Shown here piece after piece: positions 9,210 through 17,794 of a stretch of DNA of 64,000 nt (position 1 is the first letter of the stretch; every line of letters starts with the position of its first letter). The translations under genes and the position numbers were made by a program. A model generated the notes under the pieces. The model was not told the DNA's origin, searched no databases, and saw only the letters and a list, made by a program, of their open reading frames with translations. Origin of the DNA: Seongchinamella unica. Lineage in GTDB: Bacteria > Pseudomonadota > Gammaproteobacteria > Pseudomonadales > Halieaceae. The stretch spans positions 310,001 to 374,000 of the forward strand of contig NZ_SMSE01000004.1 of the NCBI RefSeq assembly GCF_004354085.1, written 5' to 3'.

Positions 9210-9626
9210 ATGAATCTTGTTGGAAAAATCGTCATCGCCCTGCTGGTTGCCGGGGCAGCCTGGGCACTGCTTCACTTCGTCCCCGCTATTCCCACCCCAG
9301 TGGGCATACTGATTGCCACCCTGGCCACGGCCTTACTATCATCCATTTCCACTGCTCCCGTCGCCAGCACGGAGCGACAGGCACCCCGCCAGAAAACCAC
9401 CTCCACGGCCGATGTCAGCGGACCGCGGGAAGAAGGTGAGGTCAAATGGTTCAACGTGTCCAAAGGCTTTGGTTTTATCACCAAAGACGATGGCGAGGAG
9501 ATCTTCGTTCACTTCCGCTCGATTCGCGGAGACGGTCGCCGCGGCCTGCGCGATGGCCAGCGGGTCAGTTTTGTGGAAGCGCAGACAGAAAAAGGCCCCC
9601 AGGCCGAGGACGTCGAGCCACTCTAG
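9210..9626 (+). CDS. Membrane-anchored cold-shock-domain protein
   Basis: A 138-residue protein with two parts. Residues about 4-48 are hydrophobic and can form two membrane helices separated by a short PAIPTPVG turn. A polar linker (about 50-73) follows, then a complete cold shock domain from GEVKWFNVSKGFGF, with RNP1 KGFGFITKDD and RNP2 IFVHFRSI. By the hairpin topology the domain should face the cytoplasm. The domain closely resembles the free protein encoded just upstream, suggesting tandem duplication plus gain of an anchor. The gene has its own promoter. Its last four bases overlap the end of the convergent tetR gene. The role is unknown; binding mRNA at the membrane is an inference. 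Confidence 0.85.
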   Translation: MNLVGKIVIALLVAGAAWALLHFVPAIPTPVGILIATLATALLSSISTAPVASTERQAPRQKTTSTADVSGPREEGEVKWFNVSKGFGFITKDDGEEIFVHFRSIRGDGRRGLRDGQRVSFVEAQTEKGPQAEDVEPL

Positions 9627-10285
9627 GGCGTATCTACTGCCGAGCCCGGAATGGTATTCTGCCAGGCAGCGGCCAACATATCGGCCCCCTGGCGCAGTAC
9701 CAGATCAGGCGTCAGCGTCGGGTCTTCCAGCGCCATTTCAACCAGACTGTAGCCGAGATCTACCGTCAACCGGGCCTGCATCAGGGTTTCCGCACTGGTC
9801 TCCTGCTGCTGTAATTCCGCCAGATATATGGCCAGTTCATCCGCCAGCAGTCGGTGCGAGTCCAACCGCAGTTCCTGTAGCGGACCGACGGCTCGCAAGG
9901 CCTGGGATATCTCCAGCCCCCCGGTCTGCTCCAGGGTCACATCATAGGTCTTGCGCAGGACTTCATAGATATGTGAGAGCAGCCGCTCTGGCTGGCTGGC
10001 GCTGTAGTAGGTCTCAACCCATTCCCGGAAAATCTCGTTCTGGCGGTCCATCAGACCTGCGCCCAGGGCATTGATTACCGCGTACTTATTGGGGAAGTAG
10101 CGGTACAGCGCCGGCACGGTGATGCCGGCGCGCTCCGCTATCAGATTGGTTGAGATACGCTCGACGCCCACCTCAACCAGTAATTCGGCGGCTGCGGCCA
10201 GGATCGCCTCATAGGTGCGCTTCGCCCGCTCCTGACGTGGACGATTTTTTTCCAGCAGTTCTACCTGCCTTCTCGATACAGTCAT
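9623..10285 (-). CDS. TetR family transcriptional regulator
   Basis: A 220-residue repressor-type regulator. The N-terminal helix-turn-helix covers about residues 18-65 (RTYEAILAAAAELLVEVGVE, then NLIAERAGITVPALYRYFPN), followed by an all-helical ligand domain. It lies downstream of the DUF1302 and DUF1329 genes on the same strand after a 125-base gap, so it may control them or fatty-acid or steroid uptake; this is inference. The stop overlaps the convergent cold-shock-domain gene by 4 bases. Confidence 0.93.
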   Translation of the reverse strand: MTVSRRQVELLEKNRPRQERAKRTYEAILAAAAELLVEVGVERISTNLIAERAGITVPALYRYFPNKYAVINALGAGLMDRQNEIFREWVETYYSASQPERLLSHIYEVLRKTYDVTLEQTGGLEISQALRAVGPLQELRLDSHRLLADELAIYLAELQQQETSAETLMQARLTVDLGYSLVEMALEDPTLTPDLVLRQGADMLAAAWQNTIPGSAVDTP

Positions 10286-10410
10286 TGAGTCCCCTACCTG
10301 CTGTGCGCCTGTCTTGGTCCACAGTTCTTTACCGCAATCCTATCCCAGCTGATATCTTTTAACCACCGCGGCGAGGGTTGCAGGCAGGGCCCGCCGGAGC
10401 CGGAAAAACG

Positions 10411-11802
10411 CTAACGCTTGGCGAGCTTCCTCAGGTTGGCGGGCGTGAAGTAATCCTTGTCGAGATATGGCAGGTTATGAACCGCTTCCTGGCGATCAAT
10501 GGTGATGAAGTTGCTGACGTAACCGCCGGAGGGCAGGTCCATGAATACCTGCGTATGCTTCTGGTAGCAGCTGATCTGATATTCGTAGTCTGAAAGGAAG
10601 AAGCCAACGCGCCACAGGTTACCCCTGCTATCGAAGTTTTCCGAGATCACCGGGTTCCAGCTGTCTTCCTCAATATACCAGCGACGCTTTTTGTAGGCGT
10701 GACGCTTGCCCGGGGCAAGGTCCGCCTCCACCACCCAGACCCGGCGCTTTTCGAAACGCACGTAATCCGGATTGAGGAAGTTTACCGTCAGCCGGTCGTC
10801 GAGGTCCCCTGTCCTGGAGTCATTGAACTTGAAATTGTGAAAGGGAACGTAGATTTCCTTGCGACCCAGCAGAGTATAGGTAAAGCGATCGAACGCACCG
10901 TTGAACCCCTTGTGGTCATCGATAGTCTGCATCCCGCCGGGGCCATCCGGATTGTCATAGCCGATCGCCGGCGCCTTGCGAACACGCCGGGTGCCCGGGT
11001 CGTACTGCCAGGCATTGCGCTTGTCTTTCTTGAAGTCCAGAGGGTCGGTGACAACGGTAATCTGGCCCTTGGTCCGCGGCGGTGCAAGCCGCTCGGATAC
11101 GGTCCAGACAGCGTAGCTGCCGCGTTCGGCCTCAGTCACCCCGGTGTCCGGGTCGGCGGGATTGTTGTAGGGCGCCGACTGGGTAAATCTAATGGCATCG
11201 TGCGCCCGTTCCCCGTTGGCGAAGACGCCATATCCATCGTAGGAGACCTGCAGCGTATTGGTACAGCCGGAGGTGCGCATATTCCATAACACTTCCCGAT
11301 CGTTCCGCGGAATCGGGAAGGCAATGCCGCCATTGTAATTCACCAGCCCCTCCCCGTCCTCGGTCAGCTCGGTATGACGTGCGTTCCAGGCCGCTTTCTT
11401 CGCCATGCGCTCCTGGTACCCGAAATCTCGATGGGTGGGGAAAACCTGGATCTCAAATTCAGGATAACGTTCAAACAGGGCGACCTGACCCTCCGACAGG
11501 TTTTCCAGGTGCGCGGGATAATTGTCAGCGGTTATGACCAGCAGAGGCTTTTCGTTCGCATAGGGGTTGGGACGGGGAGCACCAGGGCCGGCGTACTCCA
11601 GCCCCCGCGGCACGCTGGTCCACTTGGGCTCCCAGGGAGGTATTGAACCATCGGCATTACCGGCGACCTCACCGCCGAAGGGATTCAGGTCGCCACCCTC
11701 AAGCCGCGCGGCCTCTTCCTCGGGCACCTTGGCCTGCGACACTGAAACGGCCAGCAGAATAGACAGAAGGCCCGCCTTCAACGGAGTCATACGCCTGCAC
11801 AT
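10411..11802 (-). CDS. DUF1329 domain-containing exported protein
   Basis: A 463-residue protein with a cleavable signal peptide (LLSILLAVSVSQA, cut before KVPEEE). The mature protein matches DUF1329: LEGGDLNPFGGEVAGN near the start, a DNYPAHLENLSEGQ segment, and a C-terminal half rich in beta strands (FHNFKFNDSRTGDLDD, RWYIEEDSWNPVISENFD). The family is distantly LolB-like and probably a periplasmic lipid- or hydrophobe-handling protein. ATG 11802 is chosen because AAGAGG lies 9 bases upstream. It follows the DUF1302 gene closely, the usual pairing. Substrate unknown. Confidence 0.88.
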   Translation of the reverse strand: MCRRMTPLKAGLLSILLAVSVSQAKVPEEEAARLEGGDLNPFGGEVAGNADGSIPPWEPKWTSVPRGLEYAGPGAPRPNPYANEKPLLVITADNYPAHLENLSEGQVALFERYPEFEIQVFPTHRDFGYQERMAKKAAWNARHTELTEDGEGLVNYNGGIAFPIPRNDREVLWNMRTSGCTNTLQVSYDGYGVFANGERAHDAIRFTQSAPYNNPADPDTGVTEAERGSYAVWTVSERLAPPRTKGQITVVTDPLDFKKDKRNAWQYDPGTRRVRKAPAIGYDNPDGPGGMQTIDDHKGFNGAFDRFTYTLLGRKEIYVPFHNFKFNDSRTGDLDDRLTVNFLNPDYVRFEKRRVWVVEADLAPGKRHAYKKRRWYIEEDSWNPVISENFDSRGNLWRVGFFLSDYEYQISCYQKHTQVFMDLPSGGYVSNFITIDRQEAVHNLPYLDKDYFTPANLRKLAKR

Positions 11803-11819
11803 TGGCTTACACCTCTTGG

Positions 11820-13457
11820 TTAAAACACATATTTTATGCTGAGTGACAGGTTGTCACGGTCGTCCAGGGTACGATCCGCAGGATCCTCGCCGTCCCAGTA
11901 CCAGGCGTACTTCCCACTGAACTGCCAATTAGTCAGGTAGAAGGCATCAAATCCGATAGAGGCCGTTTTCAAATCTTCCACCAGGCCATTGTTGAGACCG
12001 TTGGCATTGCCGTAGCCGTCCACGTCATGCTTGAAAGTAATGGGCACGGTAACGTCCATGCCCTGGAGCACGGAGTAATACTTAAGCTGTACACGAAACT
12101 GGTAACCCCAGGCCGAATCCGTCACCGTCAGGTTGCGCTCTGGAGGCGGCGTAATGCCCAGTGGCGGACGAAGGATTTCACTCTCACCGAGATTACTGCC
12201 CTGAAAAAGAACCTCACCCAGCACCGTGATCTGTTCGGACAACCAGGGAAACGCCGTATAAATATCAGTGAACCCGCCGGCAATCTGCCAGTAATGACCA
12301 CGGATCATTTTGCTGCGCTCGAAATTGCCATCATCGTTGAATTCAGACGTGACATCGACAAAGGGCATGTCGTCCGAATAAACGCCATCCATGTAGACCT
12401 GGGCCTCGCCCAGCAGGGTTGAAAAGCTGGCTCCCCACAGCGGGATATCCCCGGCGTACACTTCCCGGGTATAGGATTGCTGCGGGTCAGCCAGGTTGAT
12501 GACAATTTCGGCGCCGGGAATATTGTGATGGGCATTGGCGTAGTAAATTTCCAGGTTACTGCCAGCATCCGTCAGATACCGCAGCGCAGCACCCCACTGA
12601 CCACTATCATCAGGGGTATCCCGGGCGATCACCGGTGCCGCGCCCAGCGGTCCGAGTAACACTCGTTCAGCCCCGGGGCCGGTGGTGTCGCTGGTGCTGA
12701 GGAAACTGCCAACACCCGGCAGGGTTGATCGCTGCCAGTCGGTCTTGTAATACACTTCGCCGCTGAAGCTGGGGCTGAAATCCCACTTCAGGTCTACGGC
12801 CGAGGTTGGCAGGAAAATTTCACGCGTTTCAGTACCCGGCGCCAGCGCAGTGACTGCATCTATCGGGTTCTGCAGGGCGTTGATGCCGGGGTAGAAGGTC
12901 GATTCCCCCCAACTGATGACCTGCTTGCCAAAGCGCAACGCCCCGGTCTGCTCCCACAGACTGAAATTGTAGGTTATGAACGCGTCCAGCAGCCGGGTTC
13001 GGCGACCATGCTGCGCGATTGTGTCCCGGGGCAGTTCACCCGGAAACAGGGTGCCGCCTGCGGGTACCCCGTTGTTATAGCTGGGATAGGCGCGGTCGCT
13101 GAGATCGGTGCTGTTCTCGGTATAAACCCAGTCGTATAAGGCATCAGCGCGTACGAAGAAGGAAAAGTCCCGGTATTCACCGCCGACTTCGAGAATCAAC
13201 TTCAGATTGTTGGACACCAGGCCCGGATCGAAATTGCTGTTACCGTCATTAAAATTCAGTGCACCTTCATCGAAGGCGATATCCACGTTACGCGACTCGG
13301 TTCGCCACTGCCAGCCGGCGCCCAGGGTGGTGTCTATGTTGAGCAACCACTCGTCCCACTGATACTGGAGGGCATGACTGGGAGGTACAAGCGCACCCAG
13401 CAGCAGTGCGGCGGCAGTACCGCGCGACAGCATTGCAGTTTTTTGTCTGACCGTCAT
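11820..13457 (-). CDS. DUF1302 family outer-membrane protein
   Basis: A 545-residue exported protein with a signal peptide ending PPSHA and a mature part dominated by alternating beta strands, ending in an aromatic residue (SLSIKYVF), as outer-membrane barrels do. DUF1302 features include YQWDEWLLNIDTTLGAGWQW near the start, GKQVISWGESTFYPGINALQ in the middle and FDAFYLTNWQFSGKYAWYWD near the end. It forms a two-gene unit with DUF1329 (17-base gap). Known pairs are linked with growth on hydrophobic compounds; a role in their transport is inferred. Confidence 0.88.
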   Translation of the reverse strand: MTVRQKTAMLSRGTAAALLLGALVPPSHALQYQWDEWLLNIDTTLGAGWQWRTESRNVDIAFDEGALNFNDGNSNFDPGLVSNNLKLILEVGGEYRDFSFFVRADALYDWVYTENSTDLSDRAYPSYNNGVPAGGTLFPGELPRDTIAQHGRRTRLLDAFITYNFSLWEQTGALRFGKQVISWGESTFYPGINALQNPIDAVTALAPGTETREIFLPTSAVDLKWDFSPSFSGEVYYKTDWQRSTLPGVGSFLSTSDTTGPGAERVLLGPLGAAPVIARDTPDDSGQWGAALRYLTDAGSNLEIYYANAHHNIPGAEIVINLADPQQSYTREVYAGDIPLWGASFSTLLGEAQVYMDGVYSDDMPFVDVTSEFNDDGNFERSKMIRGHYWQIAGGFTDIYTAFPWLSEQITVLGEVLFQGSNLGESEILRPPLGITPPPERNLTVTDSAWGYQFRVQLKYYSVLQGMDVTVPITFKHDVDGYGNANGLNNGLVEDLKTASIGFDAFYLTNWQFSGKYAWYWDGEDPADRTLDDRDNLSLSIKYVF

Positions 13458-13756
13458 ACCGTATACCTTTGATCAGGTCATGGGGCTTTTATGTTTACAG
13501 CGCCACTCGATGCCGACAGGCAGCGTCCACCAGCGCTCGAGCACGAGGCCGTCGCCACCGGCCGCGCTGCGAAAACTATCCTGTCAAACGCTTTCGTCTG
13601 AGGCGTGTCGCCCACTATAGCGCACTGCCCCCCCTCCCTGACCTTGACCGAGATCAACTTCATATACCGCGCCGCTGCAAAGTGTTTCCCGGCAACACGG
13701 GCCCAGACCTGTAGGTTAATATGCTGGCCTCGCATTTTCGTGTTTGAGCAGACGCT
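13458..13756. other. Divergent intergenic region between DUF1302 and DUF3604 genes
   Basis: About 300 bases with no supportable gene. It must hold promoters for both directions. A TATAGT -10-like element for the minus strand is at 13614-13619, and a TTAATAT-like element for the plus strand lies about 40 bases before the DUF3604 start. No clear -35 partners or palindromic operator were found by eye. Confidence 0.45.
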
Positions 13757-15778
13757 ATGACTACCTGTAAGCCGGCCCTGACAGCAGCCCTGATTGCGCT
13801 CGCCGCCTGCATTTCCCTGTTTCCCGGCAGGGCAGACAGCTTTGAACGTACCGAGGCCCGTGAGCCCTGCGAGGATTTCACCCCCACACGAAGGCCCATG
13901 TTCGGCGATTTGCACGTCCATTCCAGCTACTCCTTCGATAGCCACGTTTCCAACCAGCGCAACGAACCGGCCGACGCCTATCGTTTCGCCAAAGGGGAGC
14001 CAATCATCCTGCCGGATGCCGATGGTGAGCAAACCTTGCGCGCCCGGATTTCACGGCCGCTGGACTTTACCGCGGTTACCGACCACGCCGAGTTTCTTGG
14101 CCCGATCAGGCTTTGCACCGGGGATTCGTCGACGCTGGCGTACTGGTTTCCCGCCTGTGTGATGGGCCGCAGCGACTGGTTCTACGGCCGCCTGCTGGCG
14201 GCGAACTACTGGGTCACCATTGGTGTGACCGGCGACGAAAACCAGAAGTCGGAGTCTTTGGTCTGCAGACTGGGCGATTGTGACGCCGCTCACCGTCAGG
14301 CCTGGCAAGACATCCAGGAGGCCGCTGAAGCGCATTATGATCGAAGCGAAGAGTGCCGCTTCACGACCTTTATCGGCTACGAGTATACCGACGCCCCCAA
14401 CCACGCGAACCTTCATCGCAACGTCATATTCCGCAACGATCAGGTCACCGACACGGCCATCTCCACCTATGACACGGGCTCGCGAAACGTACCGGAACTG
14501 TGGCGCCTGCTGCGCGCGCAATGTCTCGATGCGGACAATGACTGCGATGCCCTGTCAATCCCGCATAACTCCAACCTCAGCCGGGGGCTGATGTTCCCAG
14601 ACCCGGCCAATGACCGGGAAGTCCGGGACCGGCTGGAATTCGAACCGCTGGTGGAACTGGTCCAGCACAAGGCGGCCAGCGAGTGCCGCTTCGATCGCCT
14701 GGCGGGTCGCGGCCTGGATACTGAGGACGAGCTGTGTGATTTCGAACAGGTGGTTGCCGACAACCTCGCCATGCTGGGCACGTTACACGGCGAGGTGCAA
14801 ATCGAGGAAGCGAAGCCGGTGCCGCTGGCGGAATATGGCCGCCGAAATATGGTGCGCAACGTGCTGAAGGATGGACTGGCGCTGGAGCAACGCTCGGGCA
14901 TCAACCCGTTTAAAATGGGCTTTATCGGCAGCACCGACACCCACAGCGCCTCCCCGGGCGGCGCCGAGGAATACAACTACACCGGCCACCTCGGTCAGCG
15001 GGATGCCGGCTACCGCAACGTTCAGGATCATTTCTTCGATAATCCTGGCGGCCTGGCAGTGGTCTGGGCCGAGGAAAATTCGCGCGACGCCATTTTCGAT
15101 GGCATGCGCCGACGGGAAGCCTACGCCACCAGCGGAACCCGTCCCGTGGTGCGCTTCTTTGCCGGCAAAGACTTGCCGGATGACCTCTGCTCCGACCCGG
15201 AAATGGTGGAGAAAGCCTATGCCAGTGGCGTTCCGATGGGCGGCGAACTGGCGGCCACGGAGAACTCACCCGCCTTCCTGGTCAGTGCCGCCAAGGATCC
15301 GGGCACCTCCCGGCATCCAGGCCTTGACCTGCAGCGGGTACAAATCATCAAGGGCTGGCTGGACGCCGATGGCAGGACCCACGAGACTGTCTACGATGTG
15401 GCCGGCAACGCGGATAACAATGCCGGTGTCGACCCTGAAACCTGCGCGCCAACCGGTAGCGGACACAAAAACCTCTGCACCGTATGGCATGATCCACAGT
15501 ACAATAGCGACGAGCCGGCATTTTACTATGCCAGAGTGCTGGAGAACCCCTCCTGCCGCTGGAGTACCCGGCAGTGTCAGGCTGCCGGGGTGAATCCATT
15601 TGCACACAACTGCAGCGAACAGGCCGCCCAGCAAACGGCCAAATTACAGCAGGACGGGGCCATCGGCGATGTATTCGGCCGATGCTGCCTGGACCCGGCA
15701 CAGGAGCCGTTCTATGCACCCACTATTCAGGAACGGGCGTGGACATCGCCCATCTGGATCAATGCCCACAAGGAGTAA
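13757..15778 (+). CDS. DUF3604 domain-containing PHP-like metal-dependent enzyme
   Basis: A 673-residue exported protein. The N-terminus is hydrophobic with LAAC at residues 15-18, a possible lipobox, so it may be a lipoprotein. Metal-binding signatures resemble PHP/amidohydrolase folds: GDLHVHSSYSFDS (50-62), AVTDHAEFLG, IPHNSNLSRG, GSTDTHSASPG and the late YATSGTRPVVRFFAG. DUF3604 enzymes have no established reaction; a hydrolase is expected from the His/Asp cluster. It is divergent from the DUF1302/DUF1329 pair and directly upstream of a methyltransferase gene. A second, shorter member lies at 32.1-34 kb. Confidence 0.87.
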   Translation: MTTCKPALTAALIALAACISLFPGRADSFERTEAREPCEDFTPTRRPMFGDLHVHSSYSFDSHVSNQRNEPADAYRFAKGEPIILPDADGEQTLRARISRPLDFTAVTDHAEFLGPIRLCTGDSSTLAYWFPACVMGRSDWFYGRLLAANYWVTIGVTGDENQKSESLVCRLGDCDAAHRQAWQDIQEAAEAHYDRSEECRFTTFIGYEYTDAPNHANLHRNVIFRNDQVTDTAISTYDTGSRNVPELWRLLRAQCLDADNDCDALSIPHNSNLSRGLMFPDPANDREVRDRLEFEPLVELVQHKAASECRFDRLAGRGLDTEDELCDFEQVVADNLAMLGTLHGEVQIEEAKPVPLAEYGRRNMVRNVLKDGLALEQRSGINPFKMGFIGSTDTHSASPGGAEEYNYTGHLGQRDAGYRNVQDHFFDNPGGLAVVWAEENSRDAIFDGMRRREAYATSGTRPVVRFFAGKDLPDDLCSDPEMVEKAYASGVPMGGELAATENSPAFLVSAAKDPGTSRHPGLDLQRVQIIKGWLDADGRTHETVYDVAGNADNNAGVDPETCAPTGSGHKNLCTVWHDPQYNSDEPAFYYARVLENPSCRWSTRQCQAAGVNPFAHNCSEQAAQQTAKLQQDGAIGDVFGRCCLDPAQEPFYAPTIQERAWTSPIWINAHKE

Positions 15779-15780
15779 AC

Positions 15781-16401
15781 TTGGCCAGCAAACCGCGCAC
15801 CGAACGTCGTTTCCGCGGCGTGATCATGCCCACCGGATCTCACCCCGCCATTCGCAAAGTCAAACGGCAGGGCGCTGAGCCCTCTATCCACGGCAACAAG
15901 TTGTGGAAATCCAGCTGTCTGCTGATCGATTACCTGCAGAAAAATCCACCGGAGCACTGCCAGCGCGTACTCGATGTAGGTTGCGGTTGGGGGGTCTCGG
16001 GAATCTGGTGCGCCCGGACCTTCAACTCCCGGGTCACCTCGATGGACGCCGATCCGGACGTGTTTCCCTATCTGCAGGCAACCGCAGAGCTCAACGGCGT
16101 ACAGACCGAGCCGCTGGTCTCGCGCTTTGAAAAGCTCACGACCAGGCAACTGTCGCAATACGACATGCTGATTGCAGCCGATATCTGCTTCTGGGATGAA
16201 TTGGTCAAGCCCGTCACCAACATGGTGAACCGGGCGGTCAAAGCCGGTGTTAAACAGATACTGATTGCGGATCCCGAGCGCTCACCCTTCTTTGAAATTG
16301 CCGAGCGCTGCGCCGACAAACATTGCGCCGAGGTGGTCGAGTGGAGCACTCGCAGCCCGATCAAGGCTTCGGGCGCAATCATGGTGCTGGAAAACGCCTG
16401 A
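15781..16401 (+). CDS. Class I SAM-dependent methyltransferase
   Basis: About 206 residues. Motif I is VLDVGCGWGVSG, with the acidic ribose-binding residue in VTSMDADPD and the motif IV-like DMLIAADICFWDEL. The family resembles small protein- or metabolite-methylating enzymes; substrate unknown. TTG 15781 is proposed as the start because AAGGAG lies 5 bases before it; ATG 15826 is the alternative (191 residues) and has no ribosome site. It starts 2 bases after the DUF3604 stop, so the two are probably co-transcribed. It converges on the TPR gene with a 2-base gap. Confidence 0.85.
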   Translation: MASKPRTERRFRGVIMPTGSHPAIRKVKRQGAEPSIHGNKLWKSSCLLIDYLQKNPPEHCQRVLDVGCGWGVSGIWCARTFNSRVTSMDADPDVFPYLQATAELNGVQTEPLVSRFEKLTTRQLSQYDMLIAADICFWDELVKPVTNMVNRAVKAGVKQILIADPERSPFFEIAERCADKHCAEVVEWSTRSPIKASGAIMVLENA

Positions 16402-16403
16402 GT

Positions 16404-17696
16404 TCAGTCCAGGATTCTATAATGCCGGGCGATACTGGCGACGGCTTCCGGCTCACCCGTCACCCAGCGTGGCCTGAACAGCGTTGATAACAGCTTGCGC
16501 CGGAATCGGTACAGGCTGCGATCGTCGGTTCCGTCGGGGATACGGGTCTGTAATTCACTCACCCTGCCCAGGGCAGATACATCGTAGCGTGCCTCCACGG
16601 TAACAGTGGCAACATCGGGGGCGGTTTCCGCCTGCCAGAATACGCCGTTGTCGGGCAATTCCACCGGCTCGCCCAGCCACTGCTGCAGCAGTGCATCTTC
16701 GCCCGCGCCGTTCAGTATCTCCACCACCTGCCTGTAGGCGATTTCTGCCTGCCGCTTATTGCCAGTCCAGAAGGACCAGTCCGCCAAACTGAGCTGAACA
16801 GCCGCTTCCTCAACCGGACCCTGAATTGCCGCGGCTACAGCCAGTTCCTCGAGCATCCCGGCTATCCGGGCCGGCGCGGAGCGCAAGCGCAAGTCCAGCT
16901 TCTGATCCTCCAGACTCTGCACAGCCTGCAGGCTCCCCATGTACTCTCTGGAGGTAAGCAACTGTCTCTCGGAAACGGTCGGCTCTAACCGCTGCAGGAG
17001 CAGGTAGTGATTGAGCATCTGGCTATAACTGAAATCCCGGCGCCAATGGTAGGGAACGTCGGCCTGTAACTGTATGGCCTGCAAGATGTCCTCGTTCAGC
17101 TCAATCAATTCCAGCAGTCGCTTTTCGCTCGCGCCCTGGTTCAGGCGCACCGCCTCCCGTTGCCAGCGCATGTACTCCCGGGCTGCCCGCAGCCGCGCCG
17201 GAGTGAACGGGGGACGGCCATTACCGAACAGGTGGAAGTAATAATCGTAGCGCTCATCCAGTGCCTCCAGGTCGCCCGCTTGCCGGTAGGACAACAGCAG
17301 TTCGCGCAGCAGGGGAATTTGCCGCGCGCTGCCAAGCCCATCATTGATTCTCACCACATGCATGGCGCGTCGGTAGAGAGACACCGCCTGCTGGTAATCT
17401 CCCGACTGCCGATAGTGGCGTCCCAGGGAGGCCAGTGGTTCTGCGAGGCCATCGGCATAGGGTCCACCTGCCTGCTCCAGGGATTCCACCTGACGGACAA
17501 ACGGCTCCACATCTTGCGGTTCAGTGGTTTTGGCAGACAGCTCAAGCCAGGCCAGGCCACCCTCGTCCCACTGGGCGCCAGTCCGGACGAAGTCCTCGCC
17601 GTAGGGCGCCGGTGCTGCCTGCAATGCCAGGCCGGGTAACGCCAGCACCAGCCCCCGGAAGAGAGCCACAGACCAACTATTCAATTTACTGCACAA
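16404..17696 (-). CDS. Exported TPR-like repeat protein, unknown function
   Basis: About 430 residues, starting at TTG 17696, which has AAAGGTGA 7 bases upstream; other in-frame TTGs at 17732 and 17684 are possible. A signal peptide (WSVALFRGLVLALPGLALQA) is followed by helical repeats of TPR type, for example LASLGRHYRQSGDYQQAVSLY and LLREELLLS-like units, and a C-terminal segment (ATVTVEARYDVSALGRVSEL) resembling a TonB C-terminal-like fold. Periplasmic location is expected. It is divergent from the wax ester synthase. No specific partner can be named. Confidence 0.75.
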   Translation of the reverse strand: MCSKLNSWSVALFRGLVLALPGLALQAAPAPYGEDFVRTGAQWDEGGLAWLELSAKTTEPQDVEPFVRQVESLEQAGGPYADGLAEPLASLGRHYRQSGDYQQAVSLYRRAMHVVRINDGLGSARQIPLLRELLLSYRQAGDLEALDERYDYYFHLFGNGRPPFTPARLRAAREYMRWQREAVRLNQGASEKRLLELIELNEDILQAIQLQADVPYHWRRDFSYSQMLNHYLLLQRLEPTVSERQLLTSREYMGSLQAVQSLEDQKLDLRLRSAPARIAGMLEELAVAAAIQGPVEEAAVQLSLADWSFWTGNKRQAEIAYRQVVEILNGAGEDALLQQWLGEPVELPDNGVFWQAETAPDVATVTVEARYDVSALGRVSELQTRIPDGTDDRSLYRFRRKLLSTLFRPRWVTGEPEAVASIARHYRILD

Positions 17697-17732
17697 TCTT
17701 TGATCACCTTTCTGGTACCTGTGGGGCAACAA

Positions 17733-17741
17733 TGATATAAC
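17733..17741 (+). promoter_or_regulatory. Extended -10 promoter of the wax ester synthase gene
   Basis: TG-a-TATAAC is a near-consensus extended -10 element, 53 bases before the ATG, in the gap shared with the divergent TPR gene. The -35 region is weak. Confidence 0.5.
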
Positions 17742-17794
17742 GGCGCCACAATTTCGACGTTAGCTGACTGGCTCCGAAGGGGCCCGGAAACATT

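Noticed and set aside
13644-13655. TTGACC as a -35 box for the plus-strand DUF3604 promoter
   Set aside because: No acceptable -10 hexamer lies 16-18 bases downstream (the position reads CCGCGC-like).
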